From Microbacterium trichothecenolyticum (GTDB lineage Bacteria > Actinomycetota > Actinomycetes > Actinomycetales > Microbacteriaceae), in contig NZ_JAUTBF010000001.1 in assembly GCF_030818955.1 (NCBI RefSeq), forward strand, positions 124,001 through 188,000: a stretch of DNA of 64,000 nucleotides, read 5' to 3'. The position numbers were made by a program, and so were the translations under genes. Below are positions 1 to 8,802 of the stretch, in pieces. Positions within the stretch are counted from its first letter, which is position 1. Every line of letters begins with the position of its first letter. The notes beneath the pieces were generated by a model. The model was not told the DNA's origin. It saw only the letters and a program-made list of their open reading frames with translations, and did not search any database.

Positions 1-1678
1 GCACCGAGGTCACGATCAGCGCGAACGCGGGCGCGACAGTGGTCCAGGGGGCGCGTTCGACGTAGTCGATCCCCTCCGACAGCAGCAGGCCCCACTCCGG
101 TTGCGGCGGTTGCGCGCCGAGACCGAGGAAGCCCAGTGCCGCGAGGGCGAGCGCCACCCCGGGCAGGCGCAGCATGCCGTGCCGCAGGAGCGGGGGCAGG
201 GCGGCGGGAACGACGTGCCGCAGCCAGATCTCCCCCCGCGGCACGCCGGCCACCGGCATCCATTTCACGTGCGGTGCCGCCCATGCCTCGTCGATCAACG
301 CCGCGGCATGCGTCGTGAGCGGCGGCCAGGTGACCCAGAGCACGGCCAGTGCCGCGCCTCCCACCGAGGGACCCATCAGCGCGGCGACGATGACGCCGGC
401 GAGGATCGGCGGGGTGGCGTTGGCGATCTCCGCCGGTCCACGGGCGATCTCACCGGCCACCGCGAGGAGCAGGGCGATCACGATCGCGATCGCCACGATG
501 CCGAGAGAGGGCAGGAGCGTGCCGAGCGTGCCGTGCGCGACGCGGGCGAGAAGGTCGCGTCCGCTCGCGTCCGCTCCGAACGGCAGCGCGAGACTCGGCG
601 GGCTCAGGCGCGGGTGCGACAGCGCGTAGGGGTTCCGAGGCAGCCCGGTCACGAAGATGAGCCCCAGGATGCCGATCGACACGGCGACCGTGATCCGGGC
701 GGCACGTGCGTCTGCGCGGACTTCCGGCGGGGGAGGGAGCGCGCCCGCCGGAAGCTTTCCGCCGCGCAGCGCGCGACGCGCGAGCCCCGCGAGCAGGCCC
801 ACGGCGACCGCGGCGACCGCCATGAGCAGCACGCCCGCCTGGAGGGCAGGGAGGTCCTGCGCGTTCGCCGCGCCGAGCAGGTAGCGTCCGAGGCCCGGGA
901 TCGCGAAGACCTGTTCGACGGCGACCGCGCCGCCGAGCAGGCCGATCGTCACGAGGCCGGCCTGATCGACGACCGCCGCGCCCGCGCGACGCAACACTCC
1001 CGCGATCAGCACGCGGCCCGGTGCTCCGGCGAGCCGCCAGAGCTCGACCCATCGCTCCTCCGCCACACCGGTCACCGCGTCTGCGAGGAGCCGCCCGAGT
1101 AGACCGCCGGCCGGGATGCCGAGGGCGAGAGCGGGCAGCACCGCGGTGTCGAGCCCACTCCAGCCGTACGGCGGGAACCACCGCAGCTGCACCGCCACGA
1201 CGACCAGCAGCGCGCTGGCCAGGAGGAACTCCGGTAGCGCGGTCAGCGCGACACCGACCGGCCCCGACCCGCGCGGCGGGCGGTCGCGCAGCACGCGCCG
1301 CAGCGCGGGAACGACGAGGGCGACGGCGATGACGACCGCGACGATCATCGCGAAGGCCGTCAGCGTCATCGAGACCCCCAGCGCATGCCAGACGCCCGGG
1401 CCGATCTCGCCGCCGCTCACCCACGACCGCCCCAGATCGCCTCGCAGCACGTGACTCCACCACCGCAGGCTCGTGGCGACGGGGCCGCCGTCGAGTCCCA
1501 GCTCCGCGCGGATGGCATCCAGGGCCTCGGGGGTGGGCTCGAGCTCGGCGTATCGCGCGCGCAGGATGGACGCGGCGGGATCGCGCTGCGACAGCCAGGG
1601 CAGAGCCCCGGCCACCACGAGCAGCGCGATCCCGCTGATCACGCGCGAGAGCAATCCGGCGACGTGACTGTGGCGCAT
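1..1678 (-). CDS. Fused peptide/nickel-type ABC permease (DppB-DppC in one chain), partial
   Basis: Reading leftward from ATG at 1678, the frame stays open for 559 codons and leaves the window at base 1, so the C-terminus is missing. Residues 1 to about 300 look like a DppB-type permease: several membrane segments, an EAA-type loop around EERWVELWRLAGAP and the typical end EQVFAIPGLGRYLL. After a Pro/Ala-rich linker (about 300-330) a complete DppC-type permease begins, with FGADASGRDLLARV and a second EAA loop near PVAGVPRGEIW. These two subunits are normally separate genes, so this is a natural fusion and the reading is smooth through the join. The start lies 3 nt beyond the receptor stop, so it is the last visible gene of the importer operon. 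Substrate is unknown; the Zur-like box upstream suggests a metal or metallophore. Confidence 0.85.
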   Translation of the reverse strand, partial: MRHSHVAGLLSRVISGIALLVVAGALPWLSQRDPAASILRARYAELEPTPEALDAIRAELGLDGGPVATSLRWWSHVLRGDLGRSWVSGGEIGPGVWHALGVSMTLTAFAMIVAVVIAVALVVPALRRVLRDRPPRGSGPVGVALTALPEFLLASALLVVVAVQLRWFPPYGWSGLDTAVLPALALGIPAGGLLGRLLADAVTGVAEERWVELWRLAGAPGRVLIAGVLRRAGAAVVDQAGLVTIGLLGGAVAVEQVFAIPGLGRYLLGAANAQDLPALQAGVLLMAVAAVAVGLLAGLARRALRGGKLPAGALPPPPEVRADARAARITVAVSIGILGLIFVTGLPRNPYALSHPRLSPPSLALPFGADASGRDLLARVAHGTLGTLLPSLGIVAIAIVIALLLAVAGEIARGPAEIANATPPILAGVIVAALMGPSVGGAALAVLWVTWPPLTTHAAALIDEAWAAPHVKWMPVAGVPRGEIWLRHVVPAALPPLLRHGMLRLPGVALALAALGFLGLGAQPPQPEWGLLLSEGIDYVERAPWTTVAPAFALIVTSV

Positions 1679-1681
1679 GCC

Positions 1682-3211
1682 TCAGTCCGCGAGGTGGGTC
1701 TTCGCCGTGACCAGCAGGCGCTCGCGCGGGTCGCGCGCCGCATCGACGACGGTGGCCGACTCGCCCTGGATCACGCGCTCGTGCAGCAGCGGCACCGCGG
1801 CATCCGTCGCGAGCACCCGAGCTTCGGCCGCCATCGTCGCGCGCTGGCGATCGGTTCCGGCATCGGTCTTCGCGGCCGCCGAGATGGCGTCATCGACCGC
1901 GGGCACGCACAGCTGCGAGATCGAGAAGCCGCCCGTGCAGGTGAAGTCCGAGGCGAGGTAGGCGACGGGGTCGCCCGAGTCGAGGACGGTGGCGCGCGAC
2001 AGGATGAACGCGTCGAACTTGCCGTCGAGGGCATCGGCCTCGATGAACTGGTATTCGCGCACGTCTTGCTGCACCACGAACCCCGCGGCCTCGAGCTGTT
2101 GCTCGAGGATCACCGCCACCTCGGGCAGCTCGGCGCGGTCGGTGAAGGTTCCGAGCGTGATCGGGATGCCGGACACCGCCGCCGGGGCCGGACGCGCCGC
2201 CAGCACCTCGGTGTAGCCCGGTTCGCTGCGGTACGCGGCAGCCCAGGGGAGAGCGGGACCGAGCAGGCCCGCGGCGATGTCGGCGCGTCCCTCGTACACC
2301 GACGACACGATGGCGGCGCGGTCGATGGCCGCGCGGGCGGCCGCGCGGACCGCGGGGTCGGCGAACGGGCCGCTCTCGGCGTTCAGGTACAGCGTGTTGG
2401 TGCGCGGCATCGCCACCTCGTGCAGAAGCTCGTCGTCGACGGTGGCGGCCTGACCGGCCGGGACGGCCTCGACGATGTCGGCATCGCCGGTGCGCAGCGC
2501 CGCGGCCCGTGCGGTGCCGTCGGGCACGAAGCGCACGTCGATTCCCGCGGCGAGAGCCGTGTCGCCCCAGTAGCCGTCGTATCGATCGAGGGTGGCGCCG
2601 ACGATGCCGTCGACCGCGGTCAGTTCGAACGGACCGGTGCCGGTGCCGACCGGGCTGACGCCGGTGTCGGAGTACGCGTCGTCGTCGAGGATCGCCAACT
2701 GCGGGCTCGACAGGCGGTTGGGCAGCAGCGGGTCGGCGACGGCGGTCGTGACGACGACGGCGTCGCCGTCGGCGGTGACCGTCATGTCGACGCCGTTGAG
2801 GATGCGCGGTCGGGGGCTCGCGTCGATGGCGTGCTGCAGGGAGTTCACGACGGACGCGGCGGTGAGCGCGTCGCCGTTGTGGAACGTCACGCCGGAGCGG
2901 ACCTCGAATCTCCAGGTCGTGTCGTCGACCCGTTCCCATCCGGTCGCGAGCGCCGGTTCGGGCGTGCCGTCGGGGTCGAGGACCACGAGTGTCTCGGCCG
3001 TTGACCAGCGCGACAGCTTGAACGCATCGTCGCTCAGGGGGCTCAGGCCCGAGCGCGGTGGCTGGAGCATCGCCACCGAGATGCGCTCGTCGCCGGGCGT
3101 CGCGGCGCCCGTGGAGACGCCGGATGAGAAGCACCCGCTCAGCAGGGGGAGCGCGGCGGGCACCAGGGCGAGGGCGAGCAGGCGGCGGCGGGCGTGTCGG
3201 GATGCCGTCAT
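1682..3211 (-). CDS. ABC transporter substrate-binding lipoprotein, family 5 (peptide/nickel type)
   Basis: 509 residues. The N-terminus has a basic start, a hydrophobic core and the lipobox LLSGC, so it is an exported lipoprotein anchored outside the membrane. The body carries family 5 hallmarks: a DGTPEPALATGWE segment, the F-HNGDALTAASVV motif (about residues 110-125) and a typical C-terminal lobe. The start is supported by AAAGGAAAA just upstream. It lies 48 bp after the second ATPase and 3 nt before the fused permease, so it is the receptor of this importer. Family members bind peptides, nickel chelates, opines or metallophores. The ligand cannot be read from sequence; the Zur-like box upstream favours a zinc-related ligand. 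Confidence 0.88.
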   Translation of the reverse strand: MTASRHARRRLLALALVPAALPLLSGCFSSGVSTGAATPGDERISVAMLQPPRSGLSPLSDDAFKLSRWSTAETLVVLDPDGTPEPALATGWERVDDTTWRFEVRSGVTFHNGDALTAASVVNSLQHAIDASPRPRILNGVDMTVTADGDAVVVTTAVADPLLPNRLSSPQLAILDDDAYSDTGVSPVGTGTGPFELTAVDGIVGATLDRYDGYWGDTALAAGIDVRFVPDGTARAAALRTGDADIVEAVPAGQAATVDDELLHEVAMPRTNTLYLNAESGPFADPAVRAAARAAIDRAAIVSSVYEGRADIAAGLLGPALPWAAAYRSEPGYTEVLAARPAPAAVSGIPITLGTFTDRAELPEVAVILEQQLEAAGFVVQQDVREYQFIEADALDGKFDAFILSRATVLDSGDPVAYLASDFTCTGGFSISQLCVPAVDDAISAAAKTDAGTDRQRATMAAEARVLATDAAVPLLHERVIQGESATVVDAARDPRERLLVTAKTHLAD

Positions 3212-3259
3212 GGATTTTCCTTTCGAGGGAGGGAAGGGGCGCCGTCGAACGGCGCGGCG

Positions 3260-3943
3260 TCAGGCCGCTGCGGGAGCGGTGAGCGTGAGGGTGCGATCGC
3301 AGCGCGAGGCGACGGCGGGATCGTGCGTGACGAGCAGGAGTGCGAGTCCCGTGGAGCGGGCCAGCTCGACGAGGGCGCGCGAGACGTCTGCGGCGCGGCG
3401 GGGGTCGAGGGCGCTCGTGGGTTCGTCGGCCACGAGCACGACGGGGTCGACGGCGAGGGCGCGCGCGATCGCGGCGCGTTGCGCCTGCCCGCCCGACACC
3501 TCGGCGGGTCGGCGAGCGAGAAGGCCGTGATCGAGCGAGGCGAGGTCGCAGGCTCGATGAATCGCTCGGTCCACGCTCGCCCGGTCGGTCATGCCGGTGA
3601 GCCGGTGCACCGCGTCGGCCATGGATCGGCGCAGTGTCCAGCCCGGGACGAAGGCCGCCGCGGCGTCTTGCGCGACCCCCTGGACGAGGTGGCGATGCTC
3701 TCGCCCCGCCGTGTGCCGGGGACTGCACCACGCGGTGCCGTCGACGCTCACCGTTCCCGTGCGCGGTCGCCGCAGCGCCAGCACGATCTCGGCGAGTGTC
3801 GATTTGCCCGCGCCCGAGCGACCCACCACCGCGAGCGACTCGCCCGAGCGGATCGCGAGGTCGGTGGGGGTGAGGATGGTCCGGGTCGATCGTCCGCGAC
3901 CGTGTGCGGCGCTCACCCCGGCCACGGTCAGCGCGGCGGGCAT
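3260..3943 (-). CDS. ABC transporter ATP-binding protein (second ATPase of the peptide/nickel-type importer)
   Basis: 227 residues starting MPAALTVAG. Walker A is GRSGAGKS, the signature is VSGGQAQRAA, and Walker B runs into VADEPTSALD, followed by the switch histidine in VTHDP. It is an OppF/DppF-type ATPase but short, lacking the usual C-terminal oligopeptide-transporter tail. The ATG at 3943 overlaps the TGA of the preceding ATPase by one base (TGATG), which argues for translational coupling. A longer open frame extends upstream in the same register, but it would overlap the whole first ATPase and is not credible. It pairs with the first ATPase to energise the fused permease. Confidence 0.87.
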   Translation of the reverse strand: MPAALTVAGVSAAHGRGRSTRTILTPTDLAIRSGESLAVVGRSGAGKSTLAEIVLALRRPRTGTVSVDGTAWCSPRHTAGREHRHLVQGVAQDAAAAFVPGWTLRRSMADAVHRLTGMTDRASVDRAIHRACDLASLDHGLLARRPAEVSGGQAQRAAIARALAVDPVVLVADEPTSALDPRRAADVSRALVELARSTGLALLLVTHDPAVASRCDRTLTLTAPAAA

Positions 3944-4626
3944 CACGACGGCTGCCGATCGAGCACGATGCCGGCCTCGACCCGCACCCGCGTCGCGCCC
4001 AGCGCGACCGCGACCTGCGGGTCGTGCGTGGACAGCACCAGGGCCTGCGTCGGCGCGAGGACGCGTGCCAGCACACCGAGGATCAGGTCGCGGGTCTCGT
4101 GGTCGAGGGCGCTGGTGGGTTCGTCGGCGATGACGATCGGCGCTTCCGACAGCACGGCGAGCGCGATCGCCGCCCGTTGCGCCTGTCCTCCCGAGAGTTC
4201 GGCCGGCCGGCGGGCCCCGATCCGCGCCGCGTCGAGGCCCACCGCAGCGAGGACTTCTCGCGTCTTCTCGCGGGACGAGCGGGTGACGCCGCTCAACTGC
4301 CGCTCGATCGGCACGAGCGGGTGCAGCGCATCGAGGCCGCGCTGGGGGATGGTGGCGATGCGGCCCGGGTGACCGAGACGGCGGCCGGTCTCGGTCAATC
4401 CGGCGGGGAGGCGGCCGGCGAGCACGCGCAGCAGCAGCGTCTTGCCGGCGCCGGAGGGGCCTGTCACGGCGAGACGATCTCCCGCGTGCACCGAGAGCTC
4501 GTCGACGCGCAGGAGCTCTCGTCCGTCGTGGCGGCGCACGACGATCCCGAACAGCCCCACGATCGGTTCGGTGGCGGGAGCGGAGAGAAGGCGAGCGGGA
4601 GATCGCGGGGGGAGCGCGGTGTGCAT
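3943..4626 (-). CDS. ABC transporter ATP-binding protein (first ATPase of the peptide/nickel-type importer)
   Basis: About 227 residues. Walker A is GPSGAGKT, the signature is LSGGQAQRAA, Walker B is IVIADEPTSALD and the switch region reads STHDP. It is an OppD/DppD-type ATPase without the long C-terminal extension. The in-frame ATG at 4644 lies inside the Zur-like box. I prefer ATG 4626, three bases after the box, because a -10-like GATTAT within the box would give a leaderless message from about there; the earlier ATG adds only six residues. It is the first gene of the leftward operon ATPase-ATPase-receptor-fused permease. Repression by a zinc-sensing Fur-family protein is inferred from the box. 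Confidence 0.85.
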   Translation of the reverse strand: MHTALPPRSPARLLSAPATEPIVGLFGIVVRRHDGRELLRVDELSVHAGDRLAVTGPSGAGKTLLLRVLAGRLPAGLTETGRRLGHPGRIATIPQRGLDALHPLVPIERQLSGVTRSSREKTREVLAAVGLDAARIGARRPAELSGGQAQRAAIALAVLSEAPIVIADEPTSALDHETRDLILGVLARVLAPTQALVLSTHDPQVAVALGATRVRVEAGIVLDRQPS

Positions 4627-4628
4627 AC

Positions 4629-4643
4629 TGATAATCATTCTCA
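4629..4643. promoter_or_regulatory. Zur-like box over the start of the peptide/nickel-type importer operon
   Basis: TGATAATCATTCTCA is a 7-1-7 inverted repeat with one mismatched pair. It resembles the actinobacterial Zur consensus (TGAAAATGATTTTCA type) and matches the box at 13096-13114 in 13 of 15 bases. It lies on the start of the first ATPase gene, where bound repressor would block transcription. A Fur-type site is the alternative reading; DtxR/IdeR sites look different. Confidence 0.72.
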
Positions 4644-4742
4644 TACAGAATTCCGCACCAACCCAAATCCGCGCGCGCTCTCGGCGTCATCGCGTCTCGT
4701 CACGCGAGCGGCCACAGGCCCCCAGGTGAGGGACCGGGGGAC

Positions 4743-5669
4743 TCAGTCCGGCCACTCCCGGTTCTCGAGGCGCCCGAACAGCACCTCGACCGCCGAGCCC
4801 TCCATGCCCCGCACCCATCGCTGCGTGCGGGAGTCGCCCGACGACACCGTGCGGCCGCGCTCGCCGCGCTCGAGTCGCACCTCGATGCGCGCGCTCTGCA
4901 CCGACACCCCGCGCAGCACGCCCGCCGCGATCATGGCCGCAAGCGGATCGTGCAGGGCGCAGCGACGATCGGGGAACACCCGGCCGGCGTAGAAGTCGAG
5001 GTACTGCGGCAGCATGCGCGCCAAGGCGCGCGGCACGGCTCCCCGGATCGCCTCGAGGCGCACCAGGTCGGCGGCGTCCAGGGTCTGCGTCATCGTGACA
5101 TCGAGGGGCACGACGGTGGTGTCCCACGGCTGCGCGAACACGACGGCCGCGGCCTCGGGATCGTTGTGAATGTTGGCCTCGGCCCAGGCGGTGACATTGC
5201 CCGAGTGGGCGAAGGCTCCTCCCATCACCACGAGCCGATCGAGCGATGCGACCCCGGGCGTCTCGGCGTACGCGGCGAGGTTCGTGAGGGGGCCGAGGGC
5301 CAGGACGGTGAGATCGGGATGCCGGGATGCCAGGTGGTCGATGAGGTCGACGGCGGCACGGGCGTCGTGCGTGCGGGCGACCGGGGTCAGCCCGATCCCG
5401 CCCACGCCGTCGTCGCCGTGCACGTGCGCAGCGCCACCGGCGTACGCCCGTTCGCGGAAGTCGTGCGCGCCGACCGCGACCGGGATGTCGTGGATGCCGG
5501 CCAGCTCGAGCAGCGAGAGGGTGTTCGCGGCGGCGCGGGCGGCATCCGTGTTCCCGGAGACCGTCGTGATGCCGACGACCTCGACCGCGGGCTCGGCCCA
5601 CAGATAGGCGAGGGCGAGGGCGTCGTCGATGCCGGTGTCGCAATCGACGAGGATCGGCCGCCGGTTCAT
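4743..5669 (-). CDS. Nucleoside hydrolase (inosine/uridine-preferring family)
   Basis: 308 residues from MNRRPILVDCDTG. The family's metal-binding motif is present at the N-terminus (DCDTGIDDALAL). Downstream are VVGITTVSGN, the TVLALGPLTNLA block and the VVMGGAF segment, all characteristic of enzymes that hydrolyse the N-glycosidic bond of ribonucleosides to base plus ribose with a bound calcium ion. Base preference cannot be read. The ATG at 5669 overlaps the stop of the ribokinase gene by 4 nt (ATGA); an upstream extension of the frame has no support. Together the pair would salvage nucleosides: hydrolase frees ribose, ribokinase phosphorylates it. Probably cytoplasmic, as there is no signal peptide. 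Confidence 0.9.
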   Translation of the reverse strand: MNRRPILVDCDTGIDDALALAYLWAEPAVEVVGITTVSGNTDAARAAANTLSLLELAGIHDIPVAVGAHDFRERAYAGGAAHVHGDDGVGGIGLTPVARTHDARAAVDLIDHLASRHPDLTVLALGPLTNLAAYAETPGVASLDRLVVMGGAFAHSGNVTAWAEANIHNDPEAAAVVFAQPWDTTVVPLDVTMTQTLDAADLVRLEAIRGAVPRALARMLPQYLDFYAGRVFPDRRCALHDPLAAMIAAGVLRGVSVQSARIEVRLERGERGRTVSSGDSRTQRWVRGMEGSAVEVLFGRLENREWPD

Positions 5670-6511
5670 GCCGGAACCCCGTACGCATCGAGCGGCGAAA
5701 GCGCCGGCTGTGAGGCGGCGTCGGCGACCGCAGCCGCCCCCACAGCGCACGCGCGCGACAGGGCGAGAGCCGGCTCGTCGCCGCGCAGCAGGCCCGTCAC
5801 GACAGCGGCGCAGAACGCGTCACCGGCGCCGACGGTGTTGCGCACTTCGGTCGCGACTGCGGGAGCGGATGCCACGAGCTCACCCCGGCGATACAGTCGG
5901 GCGCCTGCGGCACCGAGCGTGACGCACAAGAGCGCCGCGTCGTGCACTTCGGGCAGCTGTGCGTACTCGGTCTCGTTCACGATCACCAGGTCGCACCGCT
6001 CGAGCACGCCCGTGGGCAGCGGGCGGGCGGGGGCGGCGTTGAGGGCGAGGAAGCCCGCTGCGGACGCCGCGGCCGAGACCACGGCATCCGACACCTCCAG
6101 CTGCACCAGCACGGCGGCGCCGGCGGCGATGCCGAGGGCGGCGGGATCGATGGCCGCGTTCGCTCCGGCGCAGACGACGATCGAGTTCTCGCCCGTCGCG
6201 TCGACGACGATCAGGGCGGTGCCCGTGGCCGCGTCGGCGGTCTGCACGCCGGTCGCGTCGACGCCGATGCCGGCGAGCTGCGCACGGATACCGCGGCCGT
6301 CGGGATCGTCGCCCACGGCGCCGACCAGTCGCACCCGGGCACCCAGTCGGGCCGCCGCGACGGCTTGATTGGCGCCCTTTCCGCCGGGGCCGCGCTGCAG
6401 CACCCCGTCGGCGACGGTCTCGCCCGCCGCGGGGGCACGTTCGACGCGCGCGGTGAGGTCGACGTTGATCGCGCCGACGACGGTGAGCGAGGGAACGGGG
6501 GCCACGATCAT
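5666..6511 (-). CDS. rbsK: Ribokinase (PfkB family)
   Basis: 281 residues. It has the N-terminal GAINVD strand, PfkB signature 1 (GPGGKGANQAVAAARLG, about residues 40-56) and the C-terminal catalytic signature NTVGAGDAFCAA with the ATP-binding and catalytic GAGD. These identify a ribokinase-type sugar kinase that makes ribose 5-phosphate from ribose and ATP. The start ATG 6511 is preceded by AGGGTGG; a GTG two codons in is possible. It is the first gene of a two-gene operon with the nucleoside hydrolase, the stop overlapping that ATG by 4 nt, which supports ribose from nucleosides as substrate. Another pentose kinase in the family cannot be excluded. Confidence 0.88.
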   Translation of the reverse strand: MIVAPVPSLTVVGAINVDLTARVERAPAAGETVADGVLQRGPGGKGANQAVAAARLGARVRLVGAVGDDPDGRGIRAQLAGIGVDATGVQTADAATGTALIVVDATGENSIVVCAGANAAIDPAALGIAAGAAVLVQLEVSDAVVSAAASAAGFLALNAAPARPLPTGVLERCDLVIVNETEYAQLPEVHDAALLCVTLGAAGARLYRRGELVASAPAVATEVRNTVGAGDAFCAAVVTGLLRGDEPALALSRACAVGAAAVADAASQPALSPLDAYGVPA

Positions 6512-6599
6512 CCACCCTGGCACGCTTCGTCCCACCGTCGAGGTGCGACACGTTGCGGGGATGCTCGCGAGGGGCCGGCTCCTCCGCGACGATGGCTTC

Positions 6600-7052
6600 A
6601 TGACCGCGGAACTTCGTGACGACCACCTCGCGAGCGGCGACGCCGCGCGCCGGGAGACCCCCTCGTTCGACGAGGCGCTGCGCGCGGTGGCGGAGGCCCT
6701 GGATGCCATGGGGCACGGCGACCCGCTCCCGTTCGCGGCCCTGTGGACGACGACCGACGACGCCACCCTGATGGGCGGATTCGGCACCCGTGCCACCACG
6801 GCCGCCGACGTGCGGGCGACGCTGGAGGTCGTGGCGCGTCGTTTCGCCGGGGGAGCGCTGGTGCCGGAGTACGACCGCGTGCTCGTCGGTGACGGCTGGG
6901 CGCTCACGGCGGGACGCGAACGCGGCGTGCTGTCGGTGGACGGTGCGGCCGCCGCACCTTTCGTCGTGCGCGTCACGCACGTGTGGCGGCACGAGCCGGG
7001 CGGATGGCGGATCGTGCACCGCCACGGCGATCACACCCTCACCTTGTCGTGA
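6600..7052 (+). CDS. SnoaL/DUF4440-like small protein
   Basis: 150 residues. The sequence looks like the NTF2-like fold of SnoaL/DUF4440 proteins: an N-terminal helix (FDEALRAVAEALDAMGHGD), a central region with repeated AT-rich helices, and the typical closing strands VTHVWRHEPGGWRIVHRHGDH. Members range from ketosteroid isomerase-like enzymes to binding proteins, so no reaction can be assigned. No strong ribosome-binding site precedes ATG 6600. An in-frame ATG at 6561 would add 13 residues. The gene is divergent from ribokinase and convergent with the FUSC gene, so it is probably transcribed alone. Confidence 0.7.
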   Translation: MTAELRDDHLASGDAARRETPSFDEALRAVAEALDAMGHGDPLPFAALWTTTDDATLMGGFGTRATTAADVRATLEVVARRFAGGALVPEYDRVLVGDGWALTAGRERGVLSVDGAAAAPFVVRVTHVWRHEPGGWRIVHRHGDHTLTLS

Positions 7053-7064
7053 GCTCGGGGCGCG

Positions 7065-8084
7065 TCAGGCCGAGCGACGGCGCAGCGCTGCCGACACGAT
7101 CGCCACGATCGTTCCGACCGCCACGCCGATGACCGTCTCGACCACCCGGTCACGCAGCAGCAGCTCGGTGCCTACGGGTGACGCCAGCGACACCATGAGC
7201 AGTGCCAGCGGTGTGACGAAGATCATGGCGATGCCGTAGTTGCGGCCGACGTACAGCTCCGCCCCGGCCTGCAGCGCGACCGCCACCACGATCACGAGCC
7301 ACGGGGGCAGATGCAGCACGAGCAGTCCCGCCGCGATGAGCACACCCAGGAGCGTTCCGACGAGGCGTTGGACCCCGCGGATGAGGCGGGCGCTCACGTG
7401 GGCCCCGCCGACGGCGGCGACCGCGCCGACCATGGCCCAGTACCAGTGCGTGCCGACCAGGAGCACGCCGGCGATCCCCGCCAGCAGCGTGGCGACGCCG
7501 ACGGTGACGGTCATCTCCCACGCCACGGCGCCGATGCGCGGCCGCGGACGGGCGGGACGATTCCAGGGGCGTCGCCGCACGAGGGCGATCCCCGCCGTGA
7601 TCAGCAGGCTCCACACGACGCTCGCGCCACCGATCAGCAGCACGGTCGCGAACGATCCGGCGGTAGCGGGGAAGCTCGCGGTGGCACCCGCGGCGAACAC
7701 CGCGAACAGTGCGCCGGGCGGATGCCAACGGTCCCGGTAGGCGAAGAGGGTGACGCCCGCGGCGAGAGCGGCGACGACCACGACACGGGCGAACACCGGG
7801 ACCGACGACACCGACACAGCGGTGCCCACGAGCATCGCCGCCAGCAGCACGCCCCCGGCTGTCGCCTGCATCCGCAGGCGTGCTCGCGGCCCGTCGGCGC
7901 GTCCGTAGAGGGCGGCGAAGGCGCCGAAGCTGGCGTACACGGCGATGTCGAGCCGACCGAGCAGCAGCAGGATCAGCAGCGGCACGCCGACGCTGATCAC
8001 GGCCCGAAGGGCCACGCGATGATCGCCCTGTCGTGGCCCCACGCGGACGACGCCGGTCCACACGCGCCCCCGGGATTCCGCCAC
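7065..8084 (-). CDS. FUSC-family integral membrane protein
   Basis: 339 residues beginning with GTG. At least eight hydrophobic segments arranged as two halves, with the FUSC-type GRADGPRARLRMQ loop after the first segments (YASFGAFAALYGR) and a duplicated pattern in the second half (VGRNYGIAMIFVTPLALL). FUSC proteins include the AaeB/fusaric-acid-resistance exporters, so export of aromatic acids is a plausible but unproven role. GTG 8084 is preceded at 6 nt by TAGGCT (8091-8096), consistent with a leaderless transcript. Confidence 0.82.
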   Translation of the reverse strand: MAESRGRVWTGVVRVGPRQGDHRVALRAVISVGVPLLILLLLGRLDIAVYASFGAFAALYGRADGPRARLRMQATAGGVLLAAMLVGTAVSVSSVPVFARVVVVAALAAGVTLFAYRDRWHPPGALFAVFAAGATASFPATAGSFATVLLIGGASVVWSLLITAGIALVRRRPWNRPARPRPRIGAVAWEMTVTVGVATLLAGIAGVLLVGTHWYWAMVGAVAAVGGAHVSARLIRGVQRLVGTLLGVLIAAGLLVLHLPPWLVIVVAVALQAGAELYVGRNYGIAMIFVTPLALLMVSLASPVGTELLLRDRVVETVIGVAVGTIVAIVSAALRRRSA

Positions 8085-8284
8085 CCGTCCAGCCTACGCG
8101 CAGGGGCCGCGGCGACTCGCGCCGGACACCGCCGCTGCTTTCGCGTTGGAGTTCCGCCCCCTCGCTCGGGGAGGAGGACCACCCGCTCGAGCGGGCGACG
8201 CACGTCGTTCGACGTCGAACGATGAAGGGATGCCTCGACACGCGGTTCCGTAGGGTGGAAAGCCCCGATTCCGCGAGGAGAGAC

Positions 8285-8749
8285 GTGTTCCGCACGCCCC
8301 TGACCCTGTTCCGCACGCTCGCGATCGCCGAGGCGGTGTCGTGGACGGTCCTCATCGTCGGTCTCGTCGTGCGCGCGAGTACCGACCTGTCGGTCGCGGT
8401 CTCGATCGGTGGAGCCATCCACGGCTTCGTCTTCCTCGCGTACGGCGCGACGGCCGTGCTCGTCGCCCTCAACCAGCGGTGGGGAGCGGGACCGACCGCA
8501 GCGGCGATCGTCAGTGCCGTCATCCCGTACGCCAGCATCCCGGTCGAGATCTGGCTCCAGCGCAGCGCACGCCTGCGTGGCGCATGGCGGGTCGACGACA
8601 GCGGCGACCCGCGCGATCGGCGTGCGTTCGACCGTGTCCTGCGATTCTTCCTGCGGCGCCCCTGGGCGCTCGCCGGCGTCGTCGTGGTCGTGGTCGTGGT
8701 GGTGTTCGCGGCGTTGCTGACCCTGGGCCCTCCGGGCGGCAAGGGCTGA
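8285..8749 (+). CDS. DUF3817 family membrane protein
   Basis: 154 residues from GTG 8285, with AGGAG correctly placed upstream (CGAGGAGAGAC). Four hydrophobic segments are visible. The pattern FRTLAIAEAVSWTVLI, then GGAIHGFVFLAYGA and AIVSAVIPYASIPVEIWL, is that of the actinobacterial DUF3817 family, whose function is unknown. The C-terminus has a basic stretch followed by a long valine-rich membrane helix. In-frame sequence further upstream is not needed to complete the family and lacks a ribosome-binding site. Confidence 0.82.
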   Translation: MFRTPLTLFRTLAIAEAVSWTVLIVGLVVRASTDLSVAVSIGGAIHGFVFLAYGATAVLVALNQRWGAGPTAAAIVSAVIPYASIPVEIWLQRSARLRGAWRVDDSGDPRDRRAFDRVLRFFLRRPWALAGVVVVVVVVVFAALLTLGPPGGKG

Positions 8750-8802
8750 CGGAGACCCGGGTGCGGGCGCGACGGAAACGGACCCGGCCCGGGAACGCTC
8801 CC

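Noticed and set aside
450..1463. Long leftward open frame inside the fused permease region
   Set aside because: Arg/Gly/Ala-rich low-complexity translation typical of a wrong frame in high-GC DNA; the real permease reads through the same stretch in another frame.
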